Below, in pieces: positions 55,399 through 63,542 of a DNA stretch of 64,000 bases (position 1 is its first letter; the number at the start of each line of letters is the position of its first letter). The DNA comes from Gemmatimonas sp. (GTDB taxonomy: Bacteria; Gemmatimonadota; Gemmatimonadetes; Gemmatimonadales; Gemmatimonadaceae). The stretch lies in assembly GCA_011390935.1 (NCBI GenBank), contig JAABRL010000004.1, forward strand, positions 62,001 through 126,000. The letters run 5' to 3'. A program made the position numbers and the translations under genes. The notes below the pieces were generated by a model, which worked only from the letters and a program-made list of their open reading frames with translations, ran no database searches and was not told the DNA's origin.

Positions 55399-55446
55399 CC
55401 GTTCGGTTTCGCCCGTCACTTTCGCGTCCTCCACCGCGTCGCTGAC

Positions 55447-56313
55447 ATGACCAGTACACTTCCCGAGTCCACACACATCGGCGCCGTGGCGCTGCAGGTC
55501 GCCGATCTGGCGCGTTCGATCGCGTGGTATCGCGATGTGATCGGTGCGCGCGTGCTCACTCGTGACGGTACCCGAGCCACGCTCGGCGCGCATGATGACG
55601 ATGCGACGCTGCTGGAGTTGCATGAACGCGCGGGCGCCGCGCCCATGCCCACACGTGGCCGGCTGGGGTTGTTTCACGTGGCGTGGCTGCTGCCGGATCG
55701 CGCCGCACTCGGCCGCTTCCTCGTGCACGCACGCACAACAGGCGAGCCGTTGGGCAGCGCCGATCACCTGGTGAGCGAAGCGTTCTACCTGCAGGACCCC
55801 GACGGGCTCGGTGTGGAGGTGTACGCCGACCGGCCGCGCGCCGCGTGGCGCGTGCAGGGACAGGAGGTGGAGATGGCCTCATTGCCAATCGATGCGGCGG
55901 GGCTGCAGGCGGCTTCCGCCAGCGAGCCGTGGACGGGGCTGCCCCCTCGCACGCGCATCGGGCATGTGCACCTGCACGTGGGGGATCTGGGGCGGAGCAC
56001 GACGTTCTATCGTGATGTGCTCGGGCTGGACGTCACGAACGCGCGATACCCCGGGGCGGTGTTCCTGGCGGCCGGGGGGTACCACCATCATCTGGGGACC
56101 AACCTCTGGGCGGGCCCGCATGCCGTGGCGGTGTCCGAGCAGGATGCGCGCCTGATGTGGTGGGAGCTGGTGGTGCCCGATGCGACGACACTGAGCGCGG
56201 TGGCGTTCCGCGCGGACGCGGCCGGCGCGCTGGCGCACCGCGAGTCGTCAGCGCGGCTGGTGCTGGCGGACCCGTGGGGCACTCGTCTGCACGTGGTGGT
56301 CTCGGGCGGCTGA
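55447..56313 (+). CDS. VOC-family protein, CatE-like extradiol dioxygenase type
   Basis: A 288-residue cytosolic protein with two tandem vicinal-oxygen-chelate units. The first starts HIGAVALQVADLARSIAWYR and ends GLGVEVYADRP; the second starts GHVHLHVGDLGRSTTFYRD and carries YHHHLGTNLWAGP, a hallmark of B. subtilis CatE-type 2,3-dioxygenases. Metal-ligand His residues are present in both units. Glyoxalase-like members without dioxygenase activity cannot be excluded. It stands alone, with no other aromatic-degradation genes around it. Confidence 0.85.
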   Translation: MTSTLPESTHIGAVALQVADLARSIAWYRDVIGARVLTRDGTRATLGAHDDDATLLELHERAGAAPMPTRGRLGLFHVAWLLPDRAALGRFLVHARTTGEPLGSADHLVSEAFYLQDPDGLGVEVYADRPRAAWRVQGQEVEMASLPIDAAGLQAASASEPWTGLPPRTRIGHVHLHVGDLGRSTTFYRDVLGLDVTNARYPGAVFLAAGGYHHHLGTNLWAGPHAVAVSEQDARLMWWELVVPDATTLSAVAFRADAAGALAHRESSARLVLADPWGTRLHVVVSGG

Positions 56314-56474
56314 GCTCGGTGGGCTGTGTCCGGTCCGAATGAAACAATTCGCCTCATCTCACCGTGGAGAACGGGCGCGTACATTGCACCGCGTTGTTCT
56401 GCGCTCTAACATCCCGGGGTACCGGGTGCCCGTAGGGTACCGCGCTGCCCCTCGCCCTCCCAGGAGGCTGCACC

Positions 56475-57506
56475 ATGCCGTTCGGTTCGTTCCTCAAGAA
56501 GCAGTTCATCGACGTCATCCACTGGACCGAGGAAGGCCCCGGTGTCCTGATGGAGCGGTTCCCCATGGCGGACATGGAGATCCAGAACGGCGCCTCGCTC
56601 ACCGTGCGCGAGTCGCAGATGGCGCTCTTCGTGAACGAAGGGAAGGCCGCGGACGCGTTCAACCCCGGGCTGTACAAGCTCACCACGAACACGCTGCCGC
56701 TGCTCACGAACCTCAAGAACTGGGACAAGCTGTTCCAGTCGCCGTTCAAGAGCGACCTGTACTTCTTCTCCACGCGCCTGCAGACGAATCAGCGCTGGGG
56801 CACGCAGCAGCCGATCACGATTCGTGACAAGGAGTTCGGGGCCGTGCGTCTGCGCGGCTTCGGCGTGTACAGCTATCGCCTCACGAACCCGCTCGCGTTC
56901 CACCAGAACGTGGCCGGCACGCAGGCGCAGTACAGCGTGCCCGAACTCGAGCCGCAGCTGCGGAACGCGGTGATCACGTCGTTCACCACGGCGTTCGCCA
57001 ACTCGCAGGTGCCGTTCCTCGACATGGCCGCCAATCAGGGCGAGCTGGCCAAGCTCATCGCCAAGGAGCTCGCGCCGCAGTTCGAGCAGTATGGGCTCGA
57101 GCTTGCGAGCTTCACGGTGGAGAATCTGTCGCTGCCCGACGAGCTGCAGAAGCGTCTCGACGAGCGCATCAGCATGAACATGGTGGGTGATCTGCGGCAG
57201 TACGCGCAGTATCAGGCCGCACAGGCGATCCCCATCGCCGCGGCGAACGAAGGCGGTATGGCCGGCATGGGCGTCGGACTCGGTGCGGGCATGGGCATGG
57301 GCGGCATGATGGCCGATGCGATGCGTGGAGCGATGGCGCCTTCGGCACCGGCAGCTCCGGCTGCGCCTGCGGCTCCCGCGACGCCAACCGACGCGGCCGC
57401 GGGCGCCGCAGCGGTGACCGGGGCGACGAAGTTCTGCATTCACTGCGGCAAGTCGGTGGCGGCCGTGGCGAAGTTCTGCTCGGAATGTGGCGGCGCGCAG
57501 GGTTGA
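56475..57506 (+). CDS. SPFH-domain protein with C-terminal zinc ribbon (YdjI-like)
   Basis: A 343-residue protein with a good ribosome-binding site (AGGAGG, 8 nt before ATG). Residues ~1-240 form the SPFH/band-7-like domain of the COG4260 type: FGSFLKKQFIDVIHWTEEGP at the start, VRESQMALFVNEGKAADAF, and 'ELASFTVENLSLPDELQKRL'. A Gly/Met-rich low-complexity segment and Ala-Pro repeats (residues ~250-310) precede a zinc ribbon (KFCIHCGKSV and KFCSECGGAQG). B. subtilis YdjI, encoded with PspA, has this layout and helps place stress proteins at the membrane. It heads the polyamine/DUF350 operon described in the findings; no pspA gene is present. Confidence 0.9.
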   Translation: MPFGSFLKKQFIDVIHWTEEGPGVLMERFPMADMEIQNGASLTVRESQMALFVNEGKAADAFNPGLYKLTTNTLPLLTNLKNWDKLFQSPFKSDLYFFSTRLQTNQRWGTQQPITIRDKEFGAVRLRGFGVYSYRLTNPLAFHQNVAGTQAQYSVPELEPQLRNAVITSFTTAFANSQVPFLDMAANQGELAKLIAKELAPQFEQYGLELASFTVENLSLPDELQKRLDERISMNMVGDLRQYAQYQAAQAIPIAAANEGGMAGMGVGLGAGMGMGGMMADAMRGAMAPSAPAAPAAPAAPATPTDAAAGAAAVTGATKFCIHCGKSVAAVAKFCSECGGAQG

Positions 57507-57551
57507 GGTGAGCGCGCGCATCGCCACATCGTCGTGAATCACAGGCACGAG

Positions 57552-57971
57552 ATGAACGCGTCAGTCACGGGACGCGAATGGGTGGTGGAGGCGTTCGGCT
57601 GCGATGCCGAGCGCCTCACCAGCGTTGACGCCTTGCAACGCCTCTTCAATGCGGCGGTGCAGGAGCTCGCGTTGCATCCGGTTGGTGCGGCCGTGTGGCA
57701 TCAGTTTCCCACGCCCGGTGGCATCACCGGGATGTGGCTGCTCGCCGAGTCCCACCTCACGGTGCACACGTTTCCCGAGTTTGGCTCGGCGTGCATCAAC
57801 CTGTTCTGCTGCACGCCACGACGCGCGTGGGAATGGCAGACGCGGCTCGCGGAGCTGCTGGGTGCCACGGACGTGCGCGTGCGCAGCGTGCCGCGTGCGT
57901 ACGGGGCCGCAGACACGCCGGCGTCGCCGGAGGACGCGGCCGTCGTCGGCACATCCGAGGTGCTCGCGTGA
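57552..57971 (+). CDS. speD: S-adenosylmethionine decarboxylase (SpeD/SpeH type)
   Basis: A proenzyme of about 139 residues that self-cleaves to form a pyruvoyl group and makes decarboxylated SAM, the aminopropyl donor for spermidine. ATG 57552 is preferred over GTG 57534. The cleavage Ser and catalytic residues lie in AESHLTVHTFPEFGSACINLFCC, quoted here as the two parts AESHLTVHTFPE and ACINLFCC. It follows the SPFH gene by 45 nt, and its TGA overlaps the next GTG. The spermidine-synthase-like gene downstream is its natural partner. Confidence 0.9.
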   Translation: MNASVTGREWVVEAFGCDAERLTSVDALQRLFNAAVQELALHPVGAAVWHQFPTPGGITGMWLLAESHLTVHTFPEFGSACINLFCCTPRRAWEWQTRLAELLGATDVRVRSVPRAYGAADTPASPEDAAVVGTSEVLA

Positions 57972-58612
57972 CCGCACCAGCGGGTCAGCGCCATGCCTGC
58001 CCGAGCTGCGGCGCGTCGATCGTGTTCCTGTGGGCGCAGGCGGTGCAGACCACCTGCGAGTTCTGCAAGTCGGTGCTCGTGCGCACCGGCCTCGACCTCG
58101 AAAAGGTGGGCCAGCAGGCCGACTTCCCGGCCACGGCCTCGCCCGTGCAGATCGGTATGATGGGGCGCTGGGGGCAGCGCACCTTCACCGTGGTGGGGCG
58201 GCTCACCTACGAGTGGGCGCGCGGTCGCTGGAACGAATGGTATCTGCGACTGGGTGACGGCAATGGCGCCTGGCTCAGCGACGCGCAGTTGGAGTACGCG
58301 CTCACCACGGAAGTCGCACCGGGCAAGCCGCTCCCCGATCCGATGTCGCTCTCCGTGGGGGACACGGTCGCCACCGATCGCTATCGCTTCGTGGTCACCA
58401 ACATCACGCTCGCCGAGTACGTGGGCACGGAAGGCGAACTGCCGTTCGCGACCGGTGGTCGCGCGCTCAGCACCTTCGTGGACCTGATCACACAGAATGG
58501 AATCTTCGCCACGCTGGACGGCAGCGAGACGCCGCCGCTGCTCTTCATGGGCGACTACGTGAGCTGGGACGACATGGCGCCGCAGGGCGCCCGCGAGTTC
58601 GAGGGATGGTGA
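57968..58612 (+). CDS. zinc-ribbon DUF4178 protein (first copy)
   Basis: A 214-residue protein from GTG 57968, overlapping the speD stop (GTGA). An N-terminal zinc ribbon (HACPSCGASI and CEFCKSVL) is followed by the DUF4178 beta-barrel-like domain (residues ~45-190: MMGRWGQRTFTVVGRLTYEW, 'WNEWYLRLGDGNGAWLSD', 'VGDTVATDRYRFVV'). DUF4178 genes are repeatedly found near DUF350 and polyamine or PspA-like genes. Its molecular role is unknown. It has no membrane segment, so it is probably cytosolic. Confidence 0.85.
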   Translation: MTAPAGQRHACPSCGASIVFLWAQAVQTTCEFCKSVLVRTGLDLEKVGQQADFPATASPVQIGMMGRWGQRTFTVVGRLTYEWARGRWNEWYLRLGDGNGAWLSDAQLEYALTTEVAPGKPLPDPMSLSVGDTVATDRYRFVVTNITLAEYVGTEGELPFATGGRALSTFVDLITQNGIFATLDGSETPPLLFMGDYVSWDDMAPQGAREFEGW

Positions 58613-58646
58613 CCGGACGCAACGCTCATCTCCCGGAGCGCGGTGC

Positions 58647-59939
58647 ATGAAGCCGGTCACCGCGTTCTCCTGCCCCAACTGCGGGGCATCGATCACGATG
58701 CAGGCGCAAGGCTGGTCGGTCACGGTCGCGTGCGGCACCTGCGGCTCGGTGCTCGATGCCCTGCACCCCACGTTGCGCGTGCTGCAGCGCCATGCGGAGC
58801 GGCTCACGTTCACGCCGAAGATTCCGCTCGGCACGCGCGGCACGATCAACGGTCGCCAATATGTGGTGATCGGCTGTCAGCGGGTCACGATCACGGTGGA
58901 GGGGGTGGACTACTCGTGGACTGAGTACGTGTGCTTCAATCCGTATCACGGCTTCGTGTACCTGTCGGAGTATCAGGGACACTGGAATGTGATCGAGAAG
59001 CTGCGCACGCGCCCCGAGGAGCACGGGGGCACCGCGGTGCTGCACGACGGTCGCACATTCCGGCATTTTCAGAGTGCCAACGCGCGCACGACCTTCGCCC
59101 TTGGTGAGTTTCCCTGGGAGTTGCGTGTCGGCGACGAGGTGCGCGCGCGCGATTTCGTGTCGCCGCCGTATCTGCTCTCGGCCGAAGGCACCGCGCTCGA
59201 GACGACGTGGTCGATGGGGCGCTATACGCCACCGGCGGAGATCGCACGCATGTTCGGCATCAAGGCGCTCGATACGCGTGCAACCGGCGTGTTCGCGAAT
59301 CAGCCCAATCCGCACCTGAGCAGCGCGCGCCGTGTGCGGCGCGTGTGGGGGTGGCTGACGGTGGCGTGGGCGGCGATGCTGGTGGCGGCGCTGCTGCTGA
59401 CCGCCAAGCAGGAGGTGCTCGTGGAGCGGGGGGAGTTTGCGCGCGCCAACGGCGAGGCGAACGCCGTGGTGCTCGGTCCGTTCGAACTCACGGGACGTTC
59501 GTCGAATGTGCGCGTGAATGTGCGCTCCGACGTGTCCAACGACTGGGTGTGGTTCGGGCTCGCGCTCATTGATGACGAGACCGGACAGGCGCGCGACTTC
59601 AGCGCCCAGACCAGCTACTACTATGGTCGCGACAGCGATGGCAACTGGTCGGAAGGGTCGCAGAAGGATGATGTGACGGTCGCCGAGGTGCCCTCTGGTC
59701 GATACCTGTTGCGCGTCGCTCCCGAAGGTGATCCGATCGGGGCGCGCGTGGTGAACTACGAAGTGCGCGTGGTGCGCGATGTGCCGTCGATGCTGCTGTT
59801 CGGCCTCGCGTTCGGCGCGCTGCTGCTGCCGATGGCCTTTGCCTGGTGGCCCACCATCGGCTTCGAAAGCCGTCGCTGGAACGAGAGCGATCACGAGGGC
59901 GTGGTGCTGTCCTTCCCGCCAGAGGAGGCGCGCACATGA
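58647..59939 (+). CDS. membrane-anchored zinc-ribbon DUF4178 protein (second copy)
   Basis: A 430-residue protein. A zinc ribbon (FSCPNCGASI and ACGTCGSVLD) and a DUF4178 domain (residues ~55-215) are followed by a membrane helix (VAWAAMLVAALLLTAK), a beta-sandwich-like domain of ~130 residues ('FELTGRSSNVRVNVRSDV', SGRYLLRVAPEG), and a second helix (MLLFGLAFGALLLPMAFAWW). The sandwich is probably periplasmic and could sense an envelope signal, linked across the membrane to the cytosolic DUF4178. The last codons overlap the start of the next small gene (ATGA). Confidence 0.85.
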   Translation: MKPVTAFSCPNCGASITMQAQGWSVTVACGTCGSVLDALHPTLRVLQRHAERLTFTPKIPLGTRGTINGRQYVVIGCQRVTITVEGVDYSWTEYVCFNPYHGFVYLSEYQGHWNVIEKLRTRPEEHGGTAVLHDGRTFRHFQSANARTTFALGEFPWELRVGDEVRARDFVSPPYLLSAEGTALETTWSMGRYTPPAEIARMFGIKALDTRATGVFANQPNPHLSSARRVRRVWGWLTVAWAAMLVAALLLTAKQEVLVERGEFARANGEANAVVLGPFELTGRSSNVRVNVRSDVSNDWVWFGLALIDDETGQARDFSAQTSYYYGRDSDGNWSEGSQKDDVTVAEVPSGRYLLRVAPEGDPIGARVVNYEVRVVRDVPSMLLFGLAFGALLLPMAFAWWPTIGFESRRWNESDHEGVVLSFPPEEART

Positions 59940-60124
59940 TTCGCACGGTGCTGTATGCGGTGTATGGCGTGGCGGTGCTGGGGCTGCTCGGCACGGCGCA
60001 GTATCGCGGCTGGAGCTTCACGCGCGGCGAATCGGCCGTGGTCGACCCGAAATCGGTGCGCGCCAATCCCGGCGCGTACCGATCCCCGTACTTCATTCCG
60101 GGGCGCACGCTCCGTGGCAAGTAA
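59936..60124 (+). CDS. 62-residue single-pass membrane protein
   Basis: The ATG at 59936 overlaps the stop of the DUF4178 gene (ATGA); the track ORF start at 59846 lies inside that gene. One N-terminal membrane helix (VLYAVYGVAVLGLLGTAQY) is followed by a ~40-residue outer tail (RGESAVVDPKSVRANPGAYR, then SPYFIPGRTLRGK). I know no function. The coupling and its place before DUF350 suggest a subunit of the same membrane complex. Confidence 0.75.
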   Translation: MIRTVLYAVYGVAVLGLLGTAQYRGWSFTRGESAVVDPKSVRANPGAYRSPYFIPGRTLRGK

Positions 60125-60136
60125 AGGAGAATCGCC

Positions 60137-60349
60137 GTGGAATACACGCTGATGCAGAATGTGACGTCGGCCGCCCTCTTTGCCGGCCTGGGCGTGGTGT
60201 TGTTCGTGATCGCGTTCATCATTCTGGATCTGCTCACGCCCGGCAAGCTGTGGCATGAGATCAGCGAGAAGAAGAACACGGCCGCTGCCATTCTGATGGG
60301 TTCGGCGGCGCTCGCGCTCGGCATCATCGTCGCGGCTGCCATTCATTGA
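60137..60349 (+). CDS. DUF350 membrane protein (single unit, YjfL-like)
   Basis: A 70-residue protein from GTG 60137 with a clear ribosome-binding site (AAAGGAGA). It holds one DUF350 unit: helix 1 (ALFAGLGVVLFVIAFIILDL), the conserved polar turn LTPGKLWHEISEKKNTAAAIL, and helix 2 (MGSAALALGIIVAAAI). Typical DUF350 proteins such as E. coli YjfL contain two such units, so this is a half-length form that would need to dimerise. Its stop overlaps the TTG of the next gene. Confidence 0.87.
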   Translation: MEYTLMQNVTSAALFAGLGVVLFVIAFIILDLLTPGKLWHEISEKKNTAAAILMGSAALALGIIVAAAIH

Positions 60350-61842
60350 ACGCGGCCCTCTTCGCCACCGTCTGTCTCATCGCGGCGTGCGGGCTCATCT
60401 ACGAGCTCGTCGCCGGCGCGCTGGCGTCGTATGTGCTGGGCGACAGCATCACGCAGTTCTCCACCGTGATCGGGACGTACCTGTTCGCGATGGGCATCGG
60501 CAGCTGGCTCTCGCGCTTCATCGTGCGCGGTGTCGTGAGCCGGTTCGTGATGATCGAACTGATTGTGGGTGTCGTGGGCGGCTTTTCGGCACTGCTGCTG
60601 TTTCTCGTGTTCACGTGGACCAGTGCGTTCCGTCCCGTGTTGTACGGCGTGGTGAGTCTGATCGGCATTCTGGTGGGCCTCGAGATTCCGCTCCTCATGC
60701 GCATTCTCAAGGACCGGTTTTCCTTCAAGGATGTGGTCGCGAACGTGCTCACGTTCGACTACGTCGGCGCGCTTGGTGCCTCGCTGCTGTTCCCGCTCTT
60801 TCTCGTGCCGCGGCTGGGGTTGGTGCGCTCGGCGCTGGCCTTCGGCCTGGTGAACGTGCTGGTCGCGCTCTGGAGCACGTATCTGTTCCGCGACGAGCTG
60901 CCGCAACGGCGGGGGCTGCAGTTTGCCTCGCTCTTCGCCGCGCTGCTGCTCGGTGCCGGCCTCTGGAAAGGGCAGACCATCACGACGCTCGCCGAAGAGG
61001 GGCTGTACGCCGATCCGGTGATTCTCGCGCGTGACACGCGCTATCAGCGCATCGTGCTCACCAGCTGGAAGGACGACCTGCGGCTCTATCTCAACGGGCA
61101 CCTGCAGTTCGCGTCGCGCGACGAGTATCGCTACCACGAAGCGCTCGTGCATCCCGGGCTTGCGGCGTTGCCGAAAGCCGCCAAGGTGCTCGTGCTGGGA
61201 GGCGGTGACGGACTGGCCGTGCGCGAGATCCTCAAGCATCCCGGCGTGGAGGACATCACGCTGGTGGATCTCGATGAAGGCATGACCGAGCTGTTCACGT
61301 CACACGCGCGCCTCACGCCGCTCAACGACGGTGCGCTCAGTGACCCACGGGTGCGCGTGATCAACGCCGACGCCTTCGTGTGGCTCGACCAGCACACCGG
61401 CACGTTCGATTTCATCGTGATCGACTTTCCCGATCCGAGCAACTATCACGTGGGCAAGCTGTACACGAGTGCGTTCTATCGACTCGTGCGTCAGCATCTG
61501 GCCAGCGATGGGTTCATTGCCGTGCAGTCCACGTCTCCGCTGTTCGCGCGACAGTCGTTCTGGAGCATCGTGGCCACGCTGCAAGGCGCCGGGTTGCGCA
61601 CGTATCCGTACCACGTGTATGTGCCGAGCTTCGGCGAGTGGGGGTTCGTGATCGCGGGCACCGTGCCGTACCAGCCGCCGCATACGCTGCCTGACGGCCT
61701 GCGCTATCTCACCGTGGCAGGCGTGCCCGCGCTGTTCGATTTTCCCGCCGATATGCAGCCCGTGCCCGCTGAGCCGAACCGCCTGAACAATCAGGTACTC
61801 GTGCGCTACTACGAGCGGGAATGGGCCGCGATCAATCGGTGA
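60346..61842 (+). CDS. membrane-fused spermidine-synthase-like aminopropyltransferase
   Basis: A 498-residue protein whose most likely start is TTG 60346, overlapping the DUF350 stop (TTGA); the family N-terminus (CLIAACGLIYELVAGALASY) begins right there. About six membrane helices (residues 1-215) precede a cytosolic spermidine-synthase domain: LYLNGHLQFASRDEYRYHEA, the dcSAM motif VLGGGDGLAVREI, LVDLDEGMTEL, and the catalytic region IVIDFPDPSNYHVGKLYT. It probably transfers aminopropyl groups from the SpeD product at the membrane. A non-polyamine acceptor is possible, because the membrane part is unusual. Confidence 0.9.
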   Translation: MNAALFATVCLIAACGLIYELVAGALASYVLGDSITQFSTVIGTYLFAMGIGSWLSRFIVRGVVSRFVMIELIVGVVGGFSALLLFLVFTWTSAFRPVLYGVVSLIGILVGLEIPLLMRILKDRFSFKDVVANVLTFDYVGALGASLLFPLFLVPRLGLVRSALAFGLVNVLVALWSTYLFRDELPQRRGLQFASLFAALLLGAGLWKGQTITTLAEEGLYADPVILARDTRYQRIVLTSWKDDLRLYLNGHLQFASRDEYRYHEALVHPGLAALPKAAKVLVLGGGDGLAVREILKHPGVEDITLVDLDEGMTELFTSHARLTPLNDGALSDPRVRVINADAFVWLDQHTGTFDFIVIDFPDPSNYHVGKLYTSAFYRLVRQHLASDGFIAVQSTSPLFARQSFWSIVATLQGAGLRTYPYHVYVPSFGEWGFVIAGTVPYQPPHTLPDGLRYLTVAGVPALFDFPADMQPVPAEPNRLNNQVLVRYYEREWAAINR

Positions 61843-61885
61843 GCGCGCACGGTGTGACGGTGCGCCGGCGTCGGAGAGGCCCGAG

Positions 61886-63481
61886 GTGACCGGCGGATCG
61901 CGTCGCGAGTTTCTGCGGCAGCTCATGGCCGCTGCTGCGATGGCGATGCCGCTGCGCGGTGCGTCGGCGGTGCCGGGCGCGCCGGCACTGCACGGACTCA
62001 CGCCCAAGGGACGCGTGATCACGGGCGGGTTTGCCGATCCCGACATGGCGGTGGGACACGCGCTTCGCGATGCGACGCTGCCACGAGCCGGCCGTGCACC
62101 GCGCCGGCGAACACGCGTGGCGATCGTGGGGGGCGGCGTGAGTGGCCTCTCGGCTGGTTGGCATCTCGATGCGTTGGGAGAACGCGACTGGTTGCTGCTT
62201 GAACTGTCGGCCGAACCCGGGGGCAACTCGCGCGCTGGGGAAAATGCGATCACCCGCTATCCATGGGGCGCGCACTACCTGCCGCTCCCCGCGCCCGATG
62301 CGGTGCACGTCCGGCAGCTGCTGCGTGAAGTCGGGGTGCTGCATGCGGATGGCTCGTTCGATGAGCGCACGCTCTGTCACACGCCGCAGGAACGCTTATG
62401 GCAGCACGGGCAGTGGCACGAGGGGCTCGAGCCGCTCGACGCGGCACCGGCCTGGGAGCGGGCGGAGTGGGAGCGATTTGACGCGCAGGTGGCCGCGTGG
62501 CGTGAGACCGGTGCCTTTCGCGTGCCGATGGCCGGCGCGCCGTTCGACACGCCCACCGCGCTCAACGCCACGCGTGCGCTGGATGGCATCACGGGGGAGG
62601 CCTGGCTCTCCGCCAACGGGTATCGGTCGCCCACACTGCGCTGGTGGCTGGAGTACGGCACGCGCGATGACTACGGGGCCTCGCTGTCGCAGGTGAGTGC
62701 GTGGGCTGCCGCGCACTACTTCGCGGGGCGGCCGGCTGACGAGGACGGACCGCTCACGTGGCCCGAGGGCAATGCCTTCCTGGTGCAGCATCTCGCGCGG
62801 AAGGCCGGCGATCGTGTGATCACATCGGCACCAACCGTCGCGATCGAGGCCAGCGGCTCGCGCTGGCTCGTGCACACGCCGCGGGCAGTTGTGGAGTGTG
62901 ATGTGGTGATCTGGGCCGCCCCACTGTTTGTGTTGCCGCGCGTGCTGTCCGGCGCGACGCCGCCGGTCACCACGGAATACGCACCGTGGGTGGTCGCGAA
63001 CGTCACGCTCGATCGACGCCCGCGGGAGAGGGGCGCCGTGCTGGCGTGGGACAACGTGATCTATGGCAGCCGCTCCCTTGGCTACGTGTCGGCCACGCAC
63101 CAATCACTCGCGCAACCACGCGACGAAACCGTGTGGACGTGGTATCACGCGGTGGTGGACCGACCGGCGCTCGAGGCACGGCGCTGGCTCGAGCTGCGAC
63201 CGTGGACGGAATGGCGCGACGAGATTCTGGCCGACCTGCATCGCGCGCATCCCGACATCGCCGAGTGTGTGTCGCGCGTGGATGTGTGGCGCTGGGGGCA
63301 CGCCATGGCGCGTCCGGTGCCCGGATTGCTGCGACGCACGCAGGCGCTTTCCGAGTGGCGGCCGGCGCCACGCGTCGTGCTCGCGCACGCGGATCTGAGT
63401 GGCCTGTCGATCTTCGAGGAAGCGCAGTGGCAGGGTGTCCGCGCAGCGACCGATGCGGCACGGCTGCTCGGCGGCGCATGA
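61886..63481 (+). CDS. Tat-exported FAD-dependent amine-oxidase-like protein
   Basis: A 531-residue flavoprotein from GTG 61886. The N-terminus has a twin-arginine signal (SRREFLRQLMAAAAMAM), so it should be exported already folded. The FAD motif is VAIVGGGVSGLSAGWHL with LELSAEPGGNS; a conserved YPWGAHYLPLP follows. The end (RVVLAHADLSGLSIFEEAQW) is the second FAD-contact strand of amine-oxidase folds. It is 43 nt after the spermidine-synthase-like gene. A periplasmic polyamine or aminopropyl-conjugate oxidase is a reasonable guess; no substrate residue proves it. Confidence 0.83.
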   Translation: MTGGSRREFLRQLMAAAAMAMPLRGASAVPGAPALHGLTPKGRVITGGFADPDMAVGHALRDATLPRAGRAPRRRTRVAIVGGGVSGLSAGWHLDALGERDWLLLELSAEPGGNSRAGENAITRYPWGAHYLPLPAPDAVHVRQLLREVGVLHADGSFDERTLCHTPQERLWQHGQWHEGLEPLDAAPAWERAEWERFDAQVAAWRETGAFRVPMAGAPFDTPTALNATRALDGITGEAWLSANGYRSPTLRWWLEYGTRDDYGASLSQVSAWAAAHYFAGRPADEDGPLTWPEGNAFLVQHLARKAGDRVITSAPTVAIEASGSRWLVHTPRAVVECDVVIWAAPLFVLPRVLSGATPPVTTEYAPWVVANVTLDRRPRERGAVLAWDNVIYGSRSLGYVSATHQSLAQPRDETVWTWYHAVVDRPALEARRWLELRPWTEWRDEILADLHRAHPDIAECVSRVDVWRWGHAMARPVPGLLRRTQALSEWRPAPRVVLAHADLSGLSIFEEAQWQGVRAATDAARLLGGA

Positions 63482-63485
63482 ACAA

Positions 63486-63517
63486 CGCCGCGCGCCCCGG
63501 AACCGGAACGCGCGGCG
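63486..63517. terminator. bidirectional hairpin between the FAD gene and argJ
   Basis: A perfect 9-bp inverted repeat (cgccgcgcg / cgcgcggcg) with a 14-nt loop lies in the 61-nt gap between convergent genes. There is no T-run. Confidence 0.55.
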
Positions 63518-63542
63518 TGGCTGAGGCAGCGACGAACGTACG

